From assembly GCF_001426865.1 (NCBI RefSeq), contig NZ_LMFO01000032.1, positions 213,536-277,535 of the forward strand: a stretch of DNA of 64,000 nt, read 5' to 3'. This DNA is from Paenibacillus sp. Root52. Lineage in GTDB: Bacteria > Bacillota > Bacilli > Paenibacillales > Paenibacillaceae. Shown here piece by piece: positions 1 to 8,488 of the stretch (its first letter is position 1; each line of letters begins with the position of its first letter). Under the pieces are notes generated by a model, which had not been told where the DNA came from, searched no databases, and saw nothing but the letters and a program-made list of their open reading frames with translations. Made by a program: the position numbers and the translations under genes.

Positions 1-10
1 GGGGAGCCGG

Positions 11-727
11 ATGGAGCCTAAGGTATCGATCGTCATTCCTTTTTACAACTGTGCATACATTGATCAGGCCATCTACAGTGCCGTTCATCAGACATATCCT
101 CATATTGAAGTCATCGTTGTCGATGATGGTTCTACGCAGTATGTCGAGCGGGTGCAGCCGTTTATGGATCGGATTACTTACATTCGCAAAGAAAATGGCG
201 GCACGGCGACAGCTCTGAATGAAGGGATCAAAAGAGCAACGGGTGATTATTTTGTATGGCTTAGCTCGGATGATGTGATGTTACTGGATCGGGTAGAGAA
301 ACAGTTGGGATTTATGTTGAAGGTGAAGGCGTTATTCTGTCATGGAGCGTATCACTATGTAAATGCAGATAATGAATGGATGGATACCATCCGTCCTGAA
401 GTAGGGAGCCGCTTGGAGGTACTGCAGGTACTTCTGGAGGGTTGTCCGATTAACGGCTGTACCGTGATGCTGGAGATGGATGCTTTTCGAAAATTCGGCA
501 TGTTTGATACCGATTTCCGTTACACGCATGATTATGAGATGTGGTTGAGGTTGTTCCCGGTCTATGAGCTGTTTTATTTCAATGATCCGTTAGTGTCTTA
601 TCGAGTGCATGAAAAGATGGGCACGAAGCGTCATTTCGATGAACTGAAGGCGGAGATGGAGCGAGTTCAGGCGAAGTATCGTCCCACATTGCTTAATCTG
701 CTGCAGGTGGGCGGATATTGGCAATAG
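11..727 (+). CDS. Family 2 glycosyltransferase
   Basis: Likely transfers a sugar from a nucleotide-sugar donor to a cell-surface glycan acceptor in the cytoplasm. The 238-residue protein opens with the GT-A strand VSIVIPFYNCAYIDQAI, has the nucleotide-binding VVDDGS near residue 36, and the DXD-equivalent SSDD near residue 77 after NGGTATALNEG. There is no membrane segment, so it is a soluble single-domain enzyme at the short end of the GT2 range. GGGGAG lies four bases before the ATG, so the start is probably real although it sits at the window edge. Neighbouring GT4 genes at 1.3-2.5 and 10.2-11.3 kb suggest a shared role in surface polysaccharide or S-layer glycan synthesis. The acceptor and donor cannot be told from sequence. 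Confidence 0.88.
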   Translation: MEPKVSIVIPFYNCAYIDQAIYSAVHQTYPHIEVIVVDDGSTQYVERVQPFMDRITYIRKENGGTATALNEGIKRATGDYFVWLSSDDVMLLDRVEKQLGFMLKVKALFCHGAYHYVNADNEWMDTIRPEVGSRLEVLQVLLEGCPINGCTVMLEMDAFRKFGMFDTDFRYTHDYEMWLRLFPVYELFYFNDPLVSYRVHEKMGTKRHFDELKAEMERVQAKYRPTLLNLLQVGGYWQ

Positions 728-881
728 GTTAGGCTGTGGGTTTAGCCATATGAATTAGACAATGCGTAGGTAGGAATTGTGGCATTTGGTGATAAGGTAA
801 GGAACGTCTAAGATGATAGGACTCATGTGTATGTTAACTCTGAGAGGTGCGAGAACAGCATAGATATGTTAATGCAAATAG

Positions 882-937
882 GAGTATTTCACTGTGTCGC
901 GTGTAGAGCTGCGGCAAGATGGAATACTCTTTTTTTG
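882..937 (+). terminator. Possible terminator after the GT2 gene
   Basis: GAGTATT pairs with AATACTC across a long loop, followed by a run of eight T. The loop contains further short complementarity (CGC with GCG). The 150-base distance from the stop codon and the long loop make this a weak call. Confidence 0.3.
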
Positions 938-1032
938 ACGTATCGGAATTCCCTGGGCAATAAATTGGTGGAATCGCGGTTGACGAAGGAAACACAAAAG
1001 TCACAGAAGGCACAGAATACATAGAAACGCAG

Positions 1033-1056
1033 AAAAACCCTCTTCAGCAAGAGGGT
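1033..1056 (-). terminator. Terminator of the minus-strand GT4 unit
   Basis: CCCTCTT and AAGAGGG form a perfect 7-bp stem around a CAGC loop. Read on the minus strand it is followed by TTTTTC, as expected for an intrinsic terminator about 55 bases past the stop of the small coupled gene. Confidence 0.75.
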
Positions 1057-1110
1057 AAGCGCTCAACGATATCATGTTGTTTGCATCGTTTTATTGGACG
1101 CGCATTGAAT

Positions 1111-1287
1111 TTACGTAGGGTCATTTACATTTAATATTTCCATAGATTCTGGATCAGGCAAGATATATCCTTTTGGTAGCTTTTGCATCAAAGCATTCAT
1201 GACAGCGTAGTCTACCTCAACATGAGGTGTGGAAACTGGGGTGGAGAACCAGCGATTATACAGATCACTGGGTACAAGGATCGTCAT
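1111..1287 (-). CDS. Small uncharacterised protein coupled to the GT4 gene
   Basis: A 58-residue protein beginning MTILVPSDLYNRWFSTP and ending in NVNDPT; I do not recognise the family. The ATG overlaps the TGA of the upstream glycosyltransferase in an ATGA junction and has GGAGGG about eight bases upstream, which strongly supports translation and coupling. A longer reading frame extends upstream but lies inside the glycosyltransferase and has no ribosome binding site. There is no signal peptide or membrane segment. The coupling suggests a product that works with the glycosyltransferase, for example as a small partner, but this is inference only. Confidence 0.55.
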   Translation of the reverse strand: MTILVPSDLYNRWFSTPVSTPHVEVDYAVMNALMQKLPKGYILPDPESMEILNVNDPT

Positions 1288-2522
1288 ACGGAATGCCCTC
1301 CTCTCTGAATGGCTTCCTGGTAAACCTGTAACGTGCGCATCCCCATTTCTTCCAGTGAGCGATGCTGCTCGGCCCATGCTTTGGCCTGTATGCCGACTCG
1401 TTTGCGGGTAGCATCATCCTCTAATAGCGCATGTAACAAACTACAGAGAGAGTTAGCATCTTGGGGAGGCACGACCCATCCGGTATTAGCGGGATCAACC
1501 ATTTCAGGCATCCCGGCAGTGCCGCTAACGATGGCAGGAACGCCTGCAAGCTGTGCTTCGGTCACGGAGAAAGGCTGGGTGTCTTGCAGACTAGGTTGCA
1601 CATAGATGTCAGCACGGCGTAGGAAGGAAGGGATATTGTCCAGTTTTCCAAAAAAGACGACATCGTCTCCCACGCCCATACGGGAAGCTTGATCACGCAG
1701 TTCCTCCATCAGATTGCCCTCTCCCGCAATCCAGCAGACCCAATCTGAACGTAGTGTTTTCAGACCAGCGAGTGCGTTAATCAGGACATGTACACCCTTG
1801 ATGTACTCTAGTCTACCGGTAAAAGCGATGACTTTTTTACCTGCCGGTGGTTTCTGGCGGAATTTAACTGCTGCTGAAGCTTGATAAGAAGGGAGATCAA
1901 TAGCATAAGGAATAAGACGGAATTGGGATTCAGGTACGTTCAGTTCTGTAAGGGTGCTCTTAATCCAGTGACTAGACACGAGAATCAGCTCGGATTGTGC
2001 GGCGCTTCTTTTCTCCAGAGACAGGAAGTACCGACCTCGTTTGGATTGTAAGTAGGTAGGGAGTGTAAGTTGTGGATTCGAATTTTGAGCATCATAAAAA
2101 GTTTCACGCGCAAGCGCTCCATGATAGCTCGTTACGACTGGCGTGTTACGACCTAGAATACGCTTCATGGCTACCGCAGCAACAGGATCTTGCGCATGGA
2201 TGATGTCATAATGATTGACCCCAAGATACGCGGCAGCCATCTCAAAGGCATAACGATTAAGCTCATAATAAGCGAGAAGGGAGTCGGCGGTGAACTGAGG
2301 CAGGTCGGTGGGATTAAGCTTCGTTTGCAGCATCGGCCAGACTTTTGTTTTGGAGAAGGATTGATTCAGATTACGGACATAAACCTCATTGCTCGCAGCG
2401 TTCGTACCCATAATATCAACCTCCACACCCAGTGATGTCAGGTGATCGGCCAATTGTCTTAGATATGTCCATATCCCACCCATTTGGGTTAATTCCCAAT
2501 AGGTTACAAGCAGAACTCTCAT
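1284..2522 (-). CDS. Family 4 (GT-B fold) glycosyltransferase
   Basis: Predicted retaining glycosyltransferase of 412 residues. The N-terminal Rossmann half starts MRVLLVTYWELTQMGGIWTY, a glycine-rich acceptor-site loop. The C-terminal half has the donor-site features AFTGRLEYIKGVHVLI (about residue 233) and FSVTEAQLAGVPAIVSG (about residue 323), where the conserved glutamate of the EX7E motif falls. There is no signal peptide. AAGGAGG lies nine bases before the ATG. It forms a two-gene unit with the small protein downstream, ended by a hairpin at 1033-1056. The likely role is synthesis of surface polysaccharide or protein-linked glycan; the donor sugar is unknown. Confidence 0.92.
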   Translation of the reverse strand: MRVLLVTYWELTQMGGIWTYLRQLADHLTSLGVEVDIMGTNAASNEVYVRNLNQSFSKTKVWPMLQTKLNPTDLPQFTADSLLAYYELNRYAFEMAAAYLGVNHYDIIHAQDPVAAVAMKRILGRNTPVVTSYHGALARETFYDAQNSNPQLTLPTYLQSKRGRYFLSLEKRSAAQSELILVSSHWIKSTLTELNVPESQFRLIPYAIDLPSYQASAAVKFRQKPPAGKKVIAFTGRLEYIKGVHVLINALAGLKTLRSDWVCWIAGEGNLMEELRDQASRMGVGDDVVFFGKLDNIPSFLRRADIYVQPSLQDTQPFSVTEAQLAGVPAIVSGTAGMPEMVDPANTGWVVPPQDANSLCSLLHALLEDDATRKRVGIQAKAWAEQHRSLEEMGMRTLQVYQEAIQRGGHSV

Positions 2523-2709
2523 AGGTACCTCCTTATCACGGCCTGCACAGACCGTTCTGCTGTCTTTGTATTCTATGAAAAACGAAGTGCCTGAGGTCGG
2601 GCATTTCTATGCTTACGTGCAAAAATGGGTGAATACAACTGGCATTGGACGAGAGGTTGCATAAACTACATAAGGAGGGATCGGTGGAAATGGGAGGGAG
2701 GGCAAGTGT

Positions 2710-3069
2710 GTGGCGGTGTATCTACTTGTGATGCATGAGAGTATGCTCCAAACGGCTATCCCAGTCAGATACGTAGATATTGAGGTAGCGTGGGTAGGGG
2801 ATGACGAAGCGGATGTATTTATAGGTGGAAGAAACGAAGTAGGCGGAGAGATATATCGTTATCTTTTTCAGATTGGATCAGAGCACCATGGGTGTTTGCG
2901 TAATTATGTCATTCCTAATTTGGATGTGTCTTCAGCCAACTGGGAACTTCGAATTATTACGAATTATTCCCGTCCTTATCATCTTGCAGTTCGTTTGTAT
3001 TGTCGGAGCGCATACGGCCAGACTCTGGGTGTGCTTACCGAGCACCAAATGACCAAACTTGCAGATTAA
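2710..3069 (+). CDS. Unrecognised small protein, probably truncated by nonsense mutation
   Basis: A 119-codon frame starting at GTG with a purine-rich GGAGGGAGGG stretch about seven bases upstream. The product (VAVYLLVMHE... to ...EHQMTKLAD) has no signal peptide and no family I recognise. It seems rich in beta-strand-like alternation (VDIEVAWVGDDEADVFIGG). The same frame continues past its TAA as a protein-like stretch up to 3291, interrupted by one more stop. The present ORF may therefore be only the N-terminal part of an originally longer protein of about 190 residues. Confidence 0.4.
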   Translation: MAVYLLVMHESMLQTAIPVRYVDIEVAWVGDDEADVFIGGRNEVGGEIYRYLFQIGSEHHGCLRNYVIPNLDVSSANWELRIITNYSRPYHLAVRLYCRSAYGQTLGVLTEHQMTKLAD

Positions 3070-3291
3070 CAGTGGAACAGTGTGAACGTGTAGTTCGATG
3101 ATATAGCAGGTACAACGGATACAACGTATGACCAAACGGATGGAGCAGGTAGGAGCCTGGTTCATTTTTTTGGCGTTGAATTAATTAGTCGAATACATAG
3201 CTTCCAAAAATGGATTGTGCAACTAGATATAGATGAAATGGATCGTTCTAATCTATATCTCGTACAGATTGAAGCAGTTAGGGGAAAATGA
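3070..3291 (+). pseudogene. In-frame remnant of the 2710 gene's C-terminus
   Basis: In the same frame as the gene starting at 2710, translation beyond TAA (3067-3069) reads QWNSVNV, then TAG (3091-3093), then about 65 open codons ending at TGA (3289-3291). This part includes SLVHFFGVELISRIH and WIVQLDIDEMDRSNLYLVQ, which look like a genuine amphipathic fold. Both stops could arise by one C-to-T change (CAA to TAA, CAG to TAG). No ribosome binding site precedes the second part. The simplest reading is a decayed gene. Confidence 0.45.
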
Positions 3292-3330
3292 GATAGATGG
3301 ACATATATAATTAATGACATTAAAAATATC

Positions 3331-3358
3331 TTGACAGCAAAGGTATTTTCGTTAGAAT
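3331..3358 (+). promoter_or_regulatory. Candidate sigma-A promoter of the MFS gene
   Basis: A perfect TTGACA is followed after 16 bases by TAGAAT. It lies about 110 bases before the start codon of the exporter, leaving a long leader. Two near-identical palindromic words, GTTTAAAAC (3379) and GTTTGAAAC (3392), sit 13 bases apart just downstream and could be a repressor site. Confidence 0.5.
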
Positions 3359-3415
3359 ATACTATGATTAAAACAAAAGTTTAAAACGACAGTTTGAAAC
3401 ATGTTGTGATTATAA

Positions 3416-3448
3416 GGCCGTTGGAGAGGCAAGAGATGCCTCCAGGCC
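3416..3448 (+). promoter_or_regulatory. Leader hairpin before the MFS gene
   Basis: GGCC-gtt-GGA-ga-GGC pairs with GCC-TCC-a-GGCC to form a three-part stem in the 5' leader, ending 18 bases before the TTG start. It has no U-tract, so it is not a terminator. It may affect mRNA stability or access to the start region. Confidence 0.3.
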
Positions 3449-3466
3449 GGAAAAGAGTGTGAGAAA

Positions 3467-4951
3467 TTGAAAGAGCAAACAGCAATCCCCCAGAACCCAG
3501 CGGAGTTCTCGATAAAAACGATTATTCTACCGCTGCTGGCCATCATTGTAGGTATGATTATGGTCATTCTGGACAGCACGGTGGTGAATGTGGCGATTCC
3601 TAATCTCGTTCAGTATTTCGAGACGGATCTCAAAACCATTCAATGGACTGTGACGGGATACACCTTGGCATTGTCTGCTGTCATTCCCCTTGCTGGATGG
3701 TTAACCGATCGGTTTGGTTCCAAGAGAGTGTTTTTATTTACAATTGCGATGTTTACATTAGGATCAGTGTTGTGCTCGGCTGCACAATCCCCAGAGCAAT
3801 TAATTATTTTCCGCATCATTCAGGGACTTGGTGGAGGTATGGTCGCTCCGATTGGTATGGCTATGGTTTTCCGTTTGGCTCCCCCGGAGAGAAGAGGCTC
3901 CATTATGGGTATGCTCGGGATTCCGATGTTATTAGCTCCTGCATTAGGTCCAGTATTGTCAGGCTGGTTCATTGAGTCGTTCAGTTGGCACTGGATTTTC
4001 CTTATTAATCTTCCGATCGGGATCGTTGCGCTTATTCTATGTCTCAAATTTTTGCCCGATACGGATCGTGGACGGACGCCTACACTTGACCTATTAGGCA
4101 TGATTTTGGCACCCATTGCATTCTCTATGCTGGCTTATGGTGTTAGTGAAGGCGGGACAAGTTGGACGTCAGCAACTACACTGACTGGTGTGATTGTAGG
4201 TGGGGTAGCATTGATTCTGTTCATTATTGTAGAACTGCGTCACAAGCATCCATTGCTGGAACTGCGGGTATTCAAATCATCTGATTTCTCACGCGGTATT
4301 ATTCTTGCTTGGGTATCACAAGTGGCTCTCTTCGGAGCGATGATTTTGATTCCGCTTTACCTACAACAGATCAAAGGATACTCTGCTCTGGAAACAGGAC
4401 TGATCCTGCTTCCACAGGCACTGGCATCTGGTGTAGGTATGCCGCTCGGTGGACGTCTGTTTGACAAGATTGGTGCGAGACCGCTGGCATTTACAGGTTT
4501 AGGCATCATTTCCGGAGCACTGTTTATCTTGTCTTCCATCACGGCGGAAACAAGTCTTGGACTGATCATTGTTAGTTTGATTATGATGGGACTTGGGATG
4601 GGTCTGTCCATGATGCCGCTGAATACACATGTATTGAACGCCGCTCCGCGTAAGCTGGTAGGTCGTGTTACGCCGCTTACCGCTGCGGCTCAGCAAGTGG
4701 TTGTGTCCTTTGCGGTTGCAGGACTGACGGGTTTCTTGACTTCGCGAGTTGCTGATCATACAACAGGAACTGGCGGGGCGAGTGCAGTTAATGGATTGGT
4801 TGCTGGCTTCAACGATACGTTCTTCTTGGCAGCTTGCATTGCGCTGTTTGGATGTCTTCTGAGTCTGATTCTTCGTAAACCGAAACAGATGAAAGAAGAG
4901 ACGCTTGAGTCAGGAGATCAGCCTGATCCAGCAATGATGATGGGTCACTAA
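3467..4951 (+). CDS. MFS drug exporter, DHA2 (EmrB/QacA) type
   Basis: A proton-coupled efflux pump of 494 residues, the usual length for 14-TM DHA2 transporters. Visible family motifs are LDSTVVNVAIP in TM1 (motif D1), GWLTDRFGSKRV after TM2 (motif A), and GIPMLLAPALGPVLSGWF in TM5 (antiporter motif C). The N-terminus is short and cytoplasmic, and the C-terminus is acidic (ESGDQPDPAMMMGH). The start is TTG with only a weak purine-rich region (AAAAGAGTGTGAGA) before it, so translation may be inefficient. It stands alone between its own promoter and a strong terminator. Substrate is unknown; multidrug or lipophilic-cation export is the family's usual role. No adjacent TetR or MarR gene is present. 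Confidence 0.93.
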   Translation: MKEQTAIPQNPAEFSIKTIILPLLAIIVGMIMVILDSTVVNVAIPNLVQYFETDLKTIQWTVTGYTLALSAVIPLAGWLTDRFGSKRVFLFTIAMFTLGSVLCSAAQSPEQLIIFRIIQGLGGGMVAPIGMAMVFRLAPPERRGSIMGMLGIPMLLAPALGPVLSGWFIESFSWHWIFLINLPIGIVALILCLKFLPDTDRGRTPTLDLLGMILAPIAFSMLAYGVSEGGTSWTSATTLTGVIVGGVALILFIIVELRHKHPLLELRVFKSSDFSRGIILAWVSQVALFGAMILIPLYLQQIKGYSALETGLILLPQALASGVGMPLGGRLFDKIGARPLAFTGLGIISGALFILSSITAETSLGLIIVSLIMMGLGMGLSMMPLNTHVLNAAPRKLVGRVTPLTAAAQQVVVSFAVAGLTGFLTSRVADHTTGTGGASAVNGLVAGFNDTFFLAACIALFGCLLSLILRKPKQMKEETLESGDQPDPAMMMGH

Positions 4952-5013
4952 TAATTTACTTTAATGATATGGTCTACAAATAAGATCTACACATTTGATC
5001 TAAAAGCAAAAGA

Positions 5014-5071
5014 AACCGTTCCTTCTCAGATGGGAGAGTGATTCGCCATTGAGAAGGGAACGGTTTTTTTG
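5014..5071. terminator. Bidirectional terminator between convergent genes
   Basis: AACCGTTCCTTCTC pairs with GAGAAGGGAACGGTT and is followed by seven T on the plus strand. On the minus strand the same stem is followed by TTTCTTTTG. It serves the exporter (plus) and the large secreted protein (minus). Confidence 0.9.
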
Positions 5072-5099
5072 TGCGAACAAGTTAAAGTAACCTATTGTA

Positions 5100-8000
5100 T
5101 TAGTGAGGCACTTGGGCTTGGAAGTCATTCCGACTGGACTGATTAGCGTGGTAAAAGACCACATCTCCATCTTTTACAGGCAACGATCTCCCGCGATCAT
5201 CCACTTGGTTAGAATTGAAACCTTCTAATCGCCATTGATTCATGAGTGGTGCATGGATGTATTGAAGATGCGGAGCATCTGTATTGCCATTACGTAACGT
5301 TTCCAGATTGAAGTTAACCACGATATACCCATTTTTCAAGAATACGTCCGACTTCTCATCGAGTGCATTTTGTCTACCCAGCGGTACAAGATCAGTTCCC
5401 TTCGGCACAGCATACACATCGGCAGGCAAGCTATACTCGCCATACCAGCGCTGAATTGCGGCATTGGCTCGATCTACGTTCACAGTAGCGGGAATGTTGG
5501 TCTTTGGTCCGATGAGTGTACGGATGGAAGCAGGCAGAATCATCCAATCGTAACGGCCTACCCATGTTTTCTGGTGTGAAATCTGGTCGACCAGTTGAAC
5601 CATGTATTCTGCCAGTGTCGTTTGGTTACGTTCCTGTGCCGTTAGTTCATAGGTATATCGGTAACGTGCCGTATCTCCAAGTTCCGTACCCGGTACATTT
5701 CGAAGTCGTGAGTTTAGCACGACGAAACGTTTTTCTAGATCCTGCGGCGATCCGATCTGGATAAGGCGTTCCTGTCCACGGTGGTAGTAGAGATCCACGG
5801 CCTGGCGTGAAGTGCCATCCTTACTGACAAAATCAAAGGTTGGTGTGATACGAACGCCATCGGTTGCGCCAAACATATTGCCTTTGGTCTTCAGATCGAA
5901 TTTGACATGATAACCCGTTTTCACTGCGATATTCCGGAATCCCTGCACAGGGTGACTCCCCGGACGAATAGGTAGCACAAATGGTGCAAGATTCCCTCGC
6001 GGATCTCCGTCGATCCCATTAGTTCCTGTCCAGTAGCTGACTCCACTAGCTGCCGAGCTACCCATTTGTTTGCGAAATACATTTTCCCAGTTATAGTCCG
6101 AGATGTCAGTCACATGAAAGTCATATAACCGCCCAATGACTTCCACGGGTACTGTATCTGTAGCTACATGGTGAGCCAGATTGGTATTTGCGTCGGGTTG
6201 TGTTGTAAACGTCGAGGGTGCATTTTCCGCAATATTGCGGAATTTTACTTGGTAATGTCCTTCATCAACCCATACGGGGAGATAGAATCCGGTATCCAGT
6301 TGGTTCACCGGGATATCTACCCACGTTTCTGCAGGAATGAACTGGCTTCGATTAGCGTTGTAGACATCAAAGGGAAACTGAACTTGTTTAATCCGAAAAT
6401 ACTTGGCATAATCTCGGTTGCCATACCCCGGATAACTGGCTACGTCCATGTGTTGTCCCGAAGTTGGAATACGCACGATAAAGGGACGCTCTAGGATCAG
6501 TGCAGAACTGCTCGGGTCAGGCACCGTTTTCTGGTTATGCGGCTGATCATCCGAAACCCACGAGTAGTTTACGACAGGCGTGTGTACCGTGACGGTATTA
6601 ATCCCAGGGATGGGTAACACCTTATTAGCCCCGCCGTTCACATTGCCCGGAAGCAGGTTGTAAAAGATTTCACCAGAGCTCGTTGTATTTGCTTTATTCA
6701 AAAGTGTGCTGCTAATCATGTTATTCGGCATATAGAGAACATCTCGACCAATCGGTGTTGGATCAGGAATGTTCGTTGGGGTAGGGCCATCTTTGGTCGC
6801 TTCCGCATCGTCCATAACCTTATTGTTGTTAAATATGACGAGGTCATTATTGACTTTACTCTGAGGCGTATTCGACTCCGCCATGCCTTTTAACAGTGAA
6901 GTATCATCCGGTACATCCGGTGGTGAGTTTAACCCGCCTGTTCGTTTCGGTGGTGTGTATGAGATCGCCGCCGTTGGTGCGGGCTTGACATGACTTTCCA
7001 CCGCTTCATCGTTTTGGGACTCCAGTGTTGGCGGCGTGTAGCCTGAAGGCATCATAGTGACCATGGTACCCGGGAGAGCATAGTTCTCCATGGTTGCTTT
7101 AGCGATGTTGTATACTTCCAGTTTGTTGATTTTCCAGTACGAATAATCTCTTGTAATCTGGAAGCTGTAAGGTTTAGTTACAGTGTCACCTGTTTTCACG
7201 GGTGGCCCAGGAGAACACGCCCCTTTGGGCGGGCAGACCTCTGGACCAGGTATCGTCCATTCTCGCTCATAGGTGAGGGTGACATTACAATCATATGTTG
7301 TCTTACCCGTCATACGTGCCCAGGATTGGTCGAACAGATAGTTGTCCGCAATCGCATTGGTATACAACGACTCGGAAGTCGGAATGCCTTTAAGTACATC
7401 GAATCGCTCAGCGTCTCTGTTATCTGCTTTTATCACTCCGCGAGCATTTGGATCTAGGTCACTCTTATTCATCGTTGTCCCCTGTGAAGGTGGACCGATA
7501 TTAGGTGTACATGCACCACCACCTTGACCGGGGTCTTCTGGCTCACCGGGTGCATTTTCTACACCAATATTTGTTGAGGTAGTTAGCTTAAAATCATCCT
7601 TCTCCCATAACACAGTGATCTTTGTTGTTCCTTTAGATTCTGCTGTAACAAGTCCCGACGAACTTACTGTTGCAACGGCCGGATTAGAAGATTCCCATGT
7701 GATCTTCCCATTCCCTGAATTCACATTCGTTCCAGCACCAAAGCTACCGTCACCTGTTTTGGTTTTCACTGTTGCATTTAATTGCTTTTGCTCTTTGATA
7801 CGAAGTTGCCCACCATTGGTCAAATTGATTTCTTTGGTGATTTCGGCTAAGGCCTTCCAGTACAAATCTGTTCTGAAAATGTAATCAGCTGACCATTTAG
7901 GACGGTTATATTCCCTTGCATCTGTGGCGAAAATATCGCCACCTATTTGCATTGTAAAACGTGTTTTTCTACCATTAAATCCATTAACAGAAACAAGTTT

Positions 8001-8474
8001 TGGCATTCCCGCACCTTCAAGATAGTAGTTTGTATCATCCATATAGTGCGGCATTAGAGAGATATCCGTTAAATCTGATAATGAATACGAATTAGTTCTT
8101 AAATCTTCAAATGATATAGGTTTATATACATCTTTATCTAGATCAAGAATGACACAGATATCTGACTTTACAGGACGGTTTTTAGTTCTGTCATTGTCTA
8201 ATAAAGTATTAGGATTGTAACATGAACCGTCTACACTCCATTTTAAATTGTCAATCTGATAAATGTATATACCGAGGTTCGTTCTTGAGAGACCTTCTAC
8301 TGGGATGACTTTTTTTTGTGATTTCGCTGGAGTAGCAGGTACCATATATTGTGGCTTGAGTTCGGGTTTGGTGCCAGGTCCACCTCCTGCTTGTACCGAG
8401 GAATAAGTCGAGAATAACAAACCTATAATTAGCATCGGTAACAAGAGTTTAATGAAAAAGGTTTTAAAACTCAA
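5100..8474 (-). CDS. Large secreted multidomain protein with a Big2 domain
   Basis: An extracytoplasmic protein of 1124 residues; function unknown. It opens with a signal peptide (hydrophobic LLLPMLIIGLLFSTY, AxA-like cleavage near VQAG). Residues about 220-305 form a bacterial Ig-like (Big2) domain, with ITWESSNPAVATVSSSGLVT typical of that fold. The remaining 800 residues are beta-rich and proline-rich, with repeated YXP and PPTL stretches and no sortase motif or SLH domain. From memory it resembles large Paenibacillus proteins labelled DUF5704 or Athe_2463-type, a weak recollection. The start is TTG with AAGGGAGG about nine bases upstream. The SLH gene ends 14 bases before it, so the two are almost certainly co-transcribed and may form one surface structure. 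The first 300 codons are noticeably AT-richer than the rest. Confidence 0.85.
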   Translation of the reverse strand: MSFKTFFIKLLLPMLIIGLLFSTYSSVQAGGGPGTKPELKPQYMVPATPAKSQKKVIPVEGLSRTNLGIYIYQIDNLKWSVDGSCYNPNTLLDNDRTKNRPVKSDICVILDLDKDVYKPISFEDLRTNSYSLSDLTDISLMPHYMDDTNYYLEGAGMPKLVSVNGFNGRKTRFTMQIGGDIFATDAREYNRPKWSADYIFRTDLYWKALAEITKEINLTNGGQLRIKEQKQLNATVKTKTGDGSFGAGTNVNSGNGKITWESSNPAVATVSSSGLVTAESKGTTKITVLWEKDDFKLTTSTNIGVENAPGEPEDPGQGGGACTPNIGPPSQGTTMNKSDLDPNARGVIKADNRDAERFDVLKGIPTSESLYTNAIADNYLFDQSWARMTGKTTYDCNVTLTYEREWTIPGPEVCPPKGACSPGPPVKTGDTVTKPYSFQITRDYSYWKINKLEVYNIAKATMENYALPGTMVTMMPSGYTPPTLESQNDEAVESHVKPAPTAAISYTPPKRTGGLNSPPDVPDDTSLLKGMAESNTPQSKVNNDLVIFNNNKVMDDAEATKDGPTPTNIPDPTPIGRDVLYMPNNMISSTLLNKANTTSSGEIFYNLLPGNVNGGANKVLPIPGINTVTVHTPVVNYSWVSDDQPHNQKTVPDPSSSALILERPFIVRIPTSGQHMDVASYPGYGNRDYAKYFRIKQVQFPFDVYNANRSQFIPAETWVDIPVNQLDTGFYLPVWVDEGHYQVKFRNIAENAPSTFTTQPDANTNLAHHVATDTVPVEVIGRLYDFHVTDISDYNWENVFRKQMGSSAASGVSYWTGTNGIDGDPRGNLAPFVLPIRPGSHPVQGFRNIAVKTGYHVKFDLKTKGNMFGATDGVRITPTFDFVSKDGTSRQAVDLYYHRGQERLIQIGSPQDLEKRFVVLNSRLRNVPGTELGDTARYRYTYELTAQERNQTTLAEYMVQLVDQISHQKTWVGRYDWMILPASIRTLIGPKTNIPATVNVDRANAAIQRWYGEYSLPADVYAVPKGTDLVPLGRQNALDEKSDVFLKNGYIVVNFNLETLRNGNTDAPHLQYIHAPLMNQWRLEGFNSNQVDDRGRSLPVKDGDVVFYHANQSSRNDFQAQVPH

Positions 8475-8488
8475 GTTCTAATCCTCCC

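Larger units (their letters stand above)
728..1110. other. Intergenic stretch with facing terminators
   Basis: No convincing gene is seen in these 383 bases. Short open frames on both strands lack ribosome binding sites and look like noise. It separates the convergent GT2 (plus) and the GT4 unit (minus), and holds a possible terminator for each, listed separately. Confidence 0.5.

Noticed and set aside
827..1024. Open frames on both strands between the GT2 and GT4 genes
   Set aside because: No ribosome binding site, no protein-like composition, and they overlap likely terminators.
3820..4116. Long minus-strand frames inside the MFS gene
   Set aside because: Mirror-frame shadows of a clearly coding gene.
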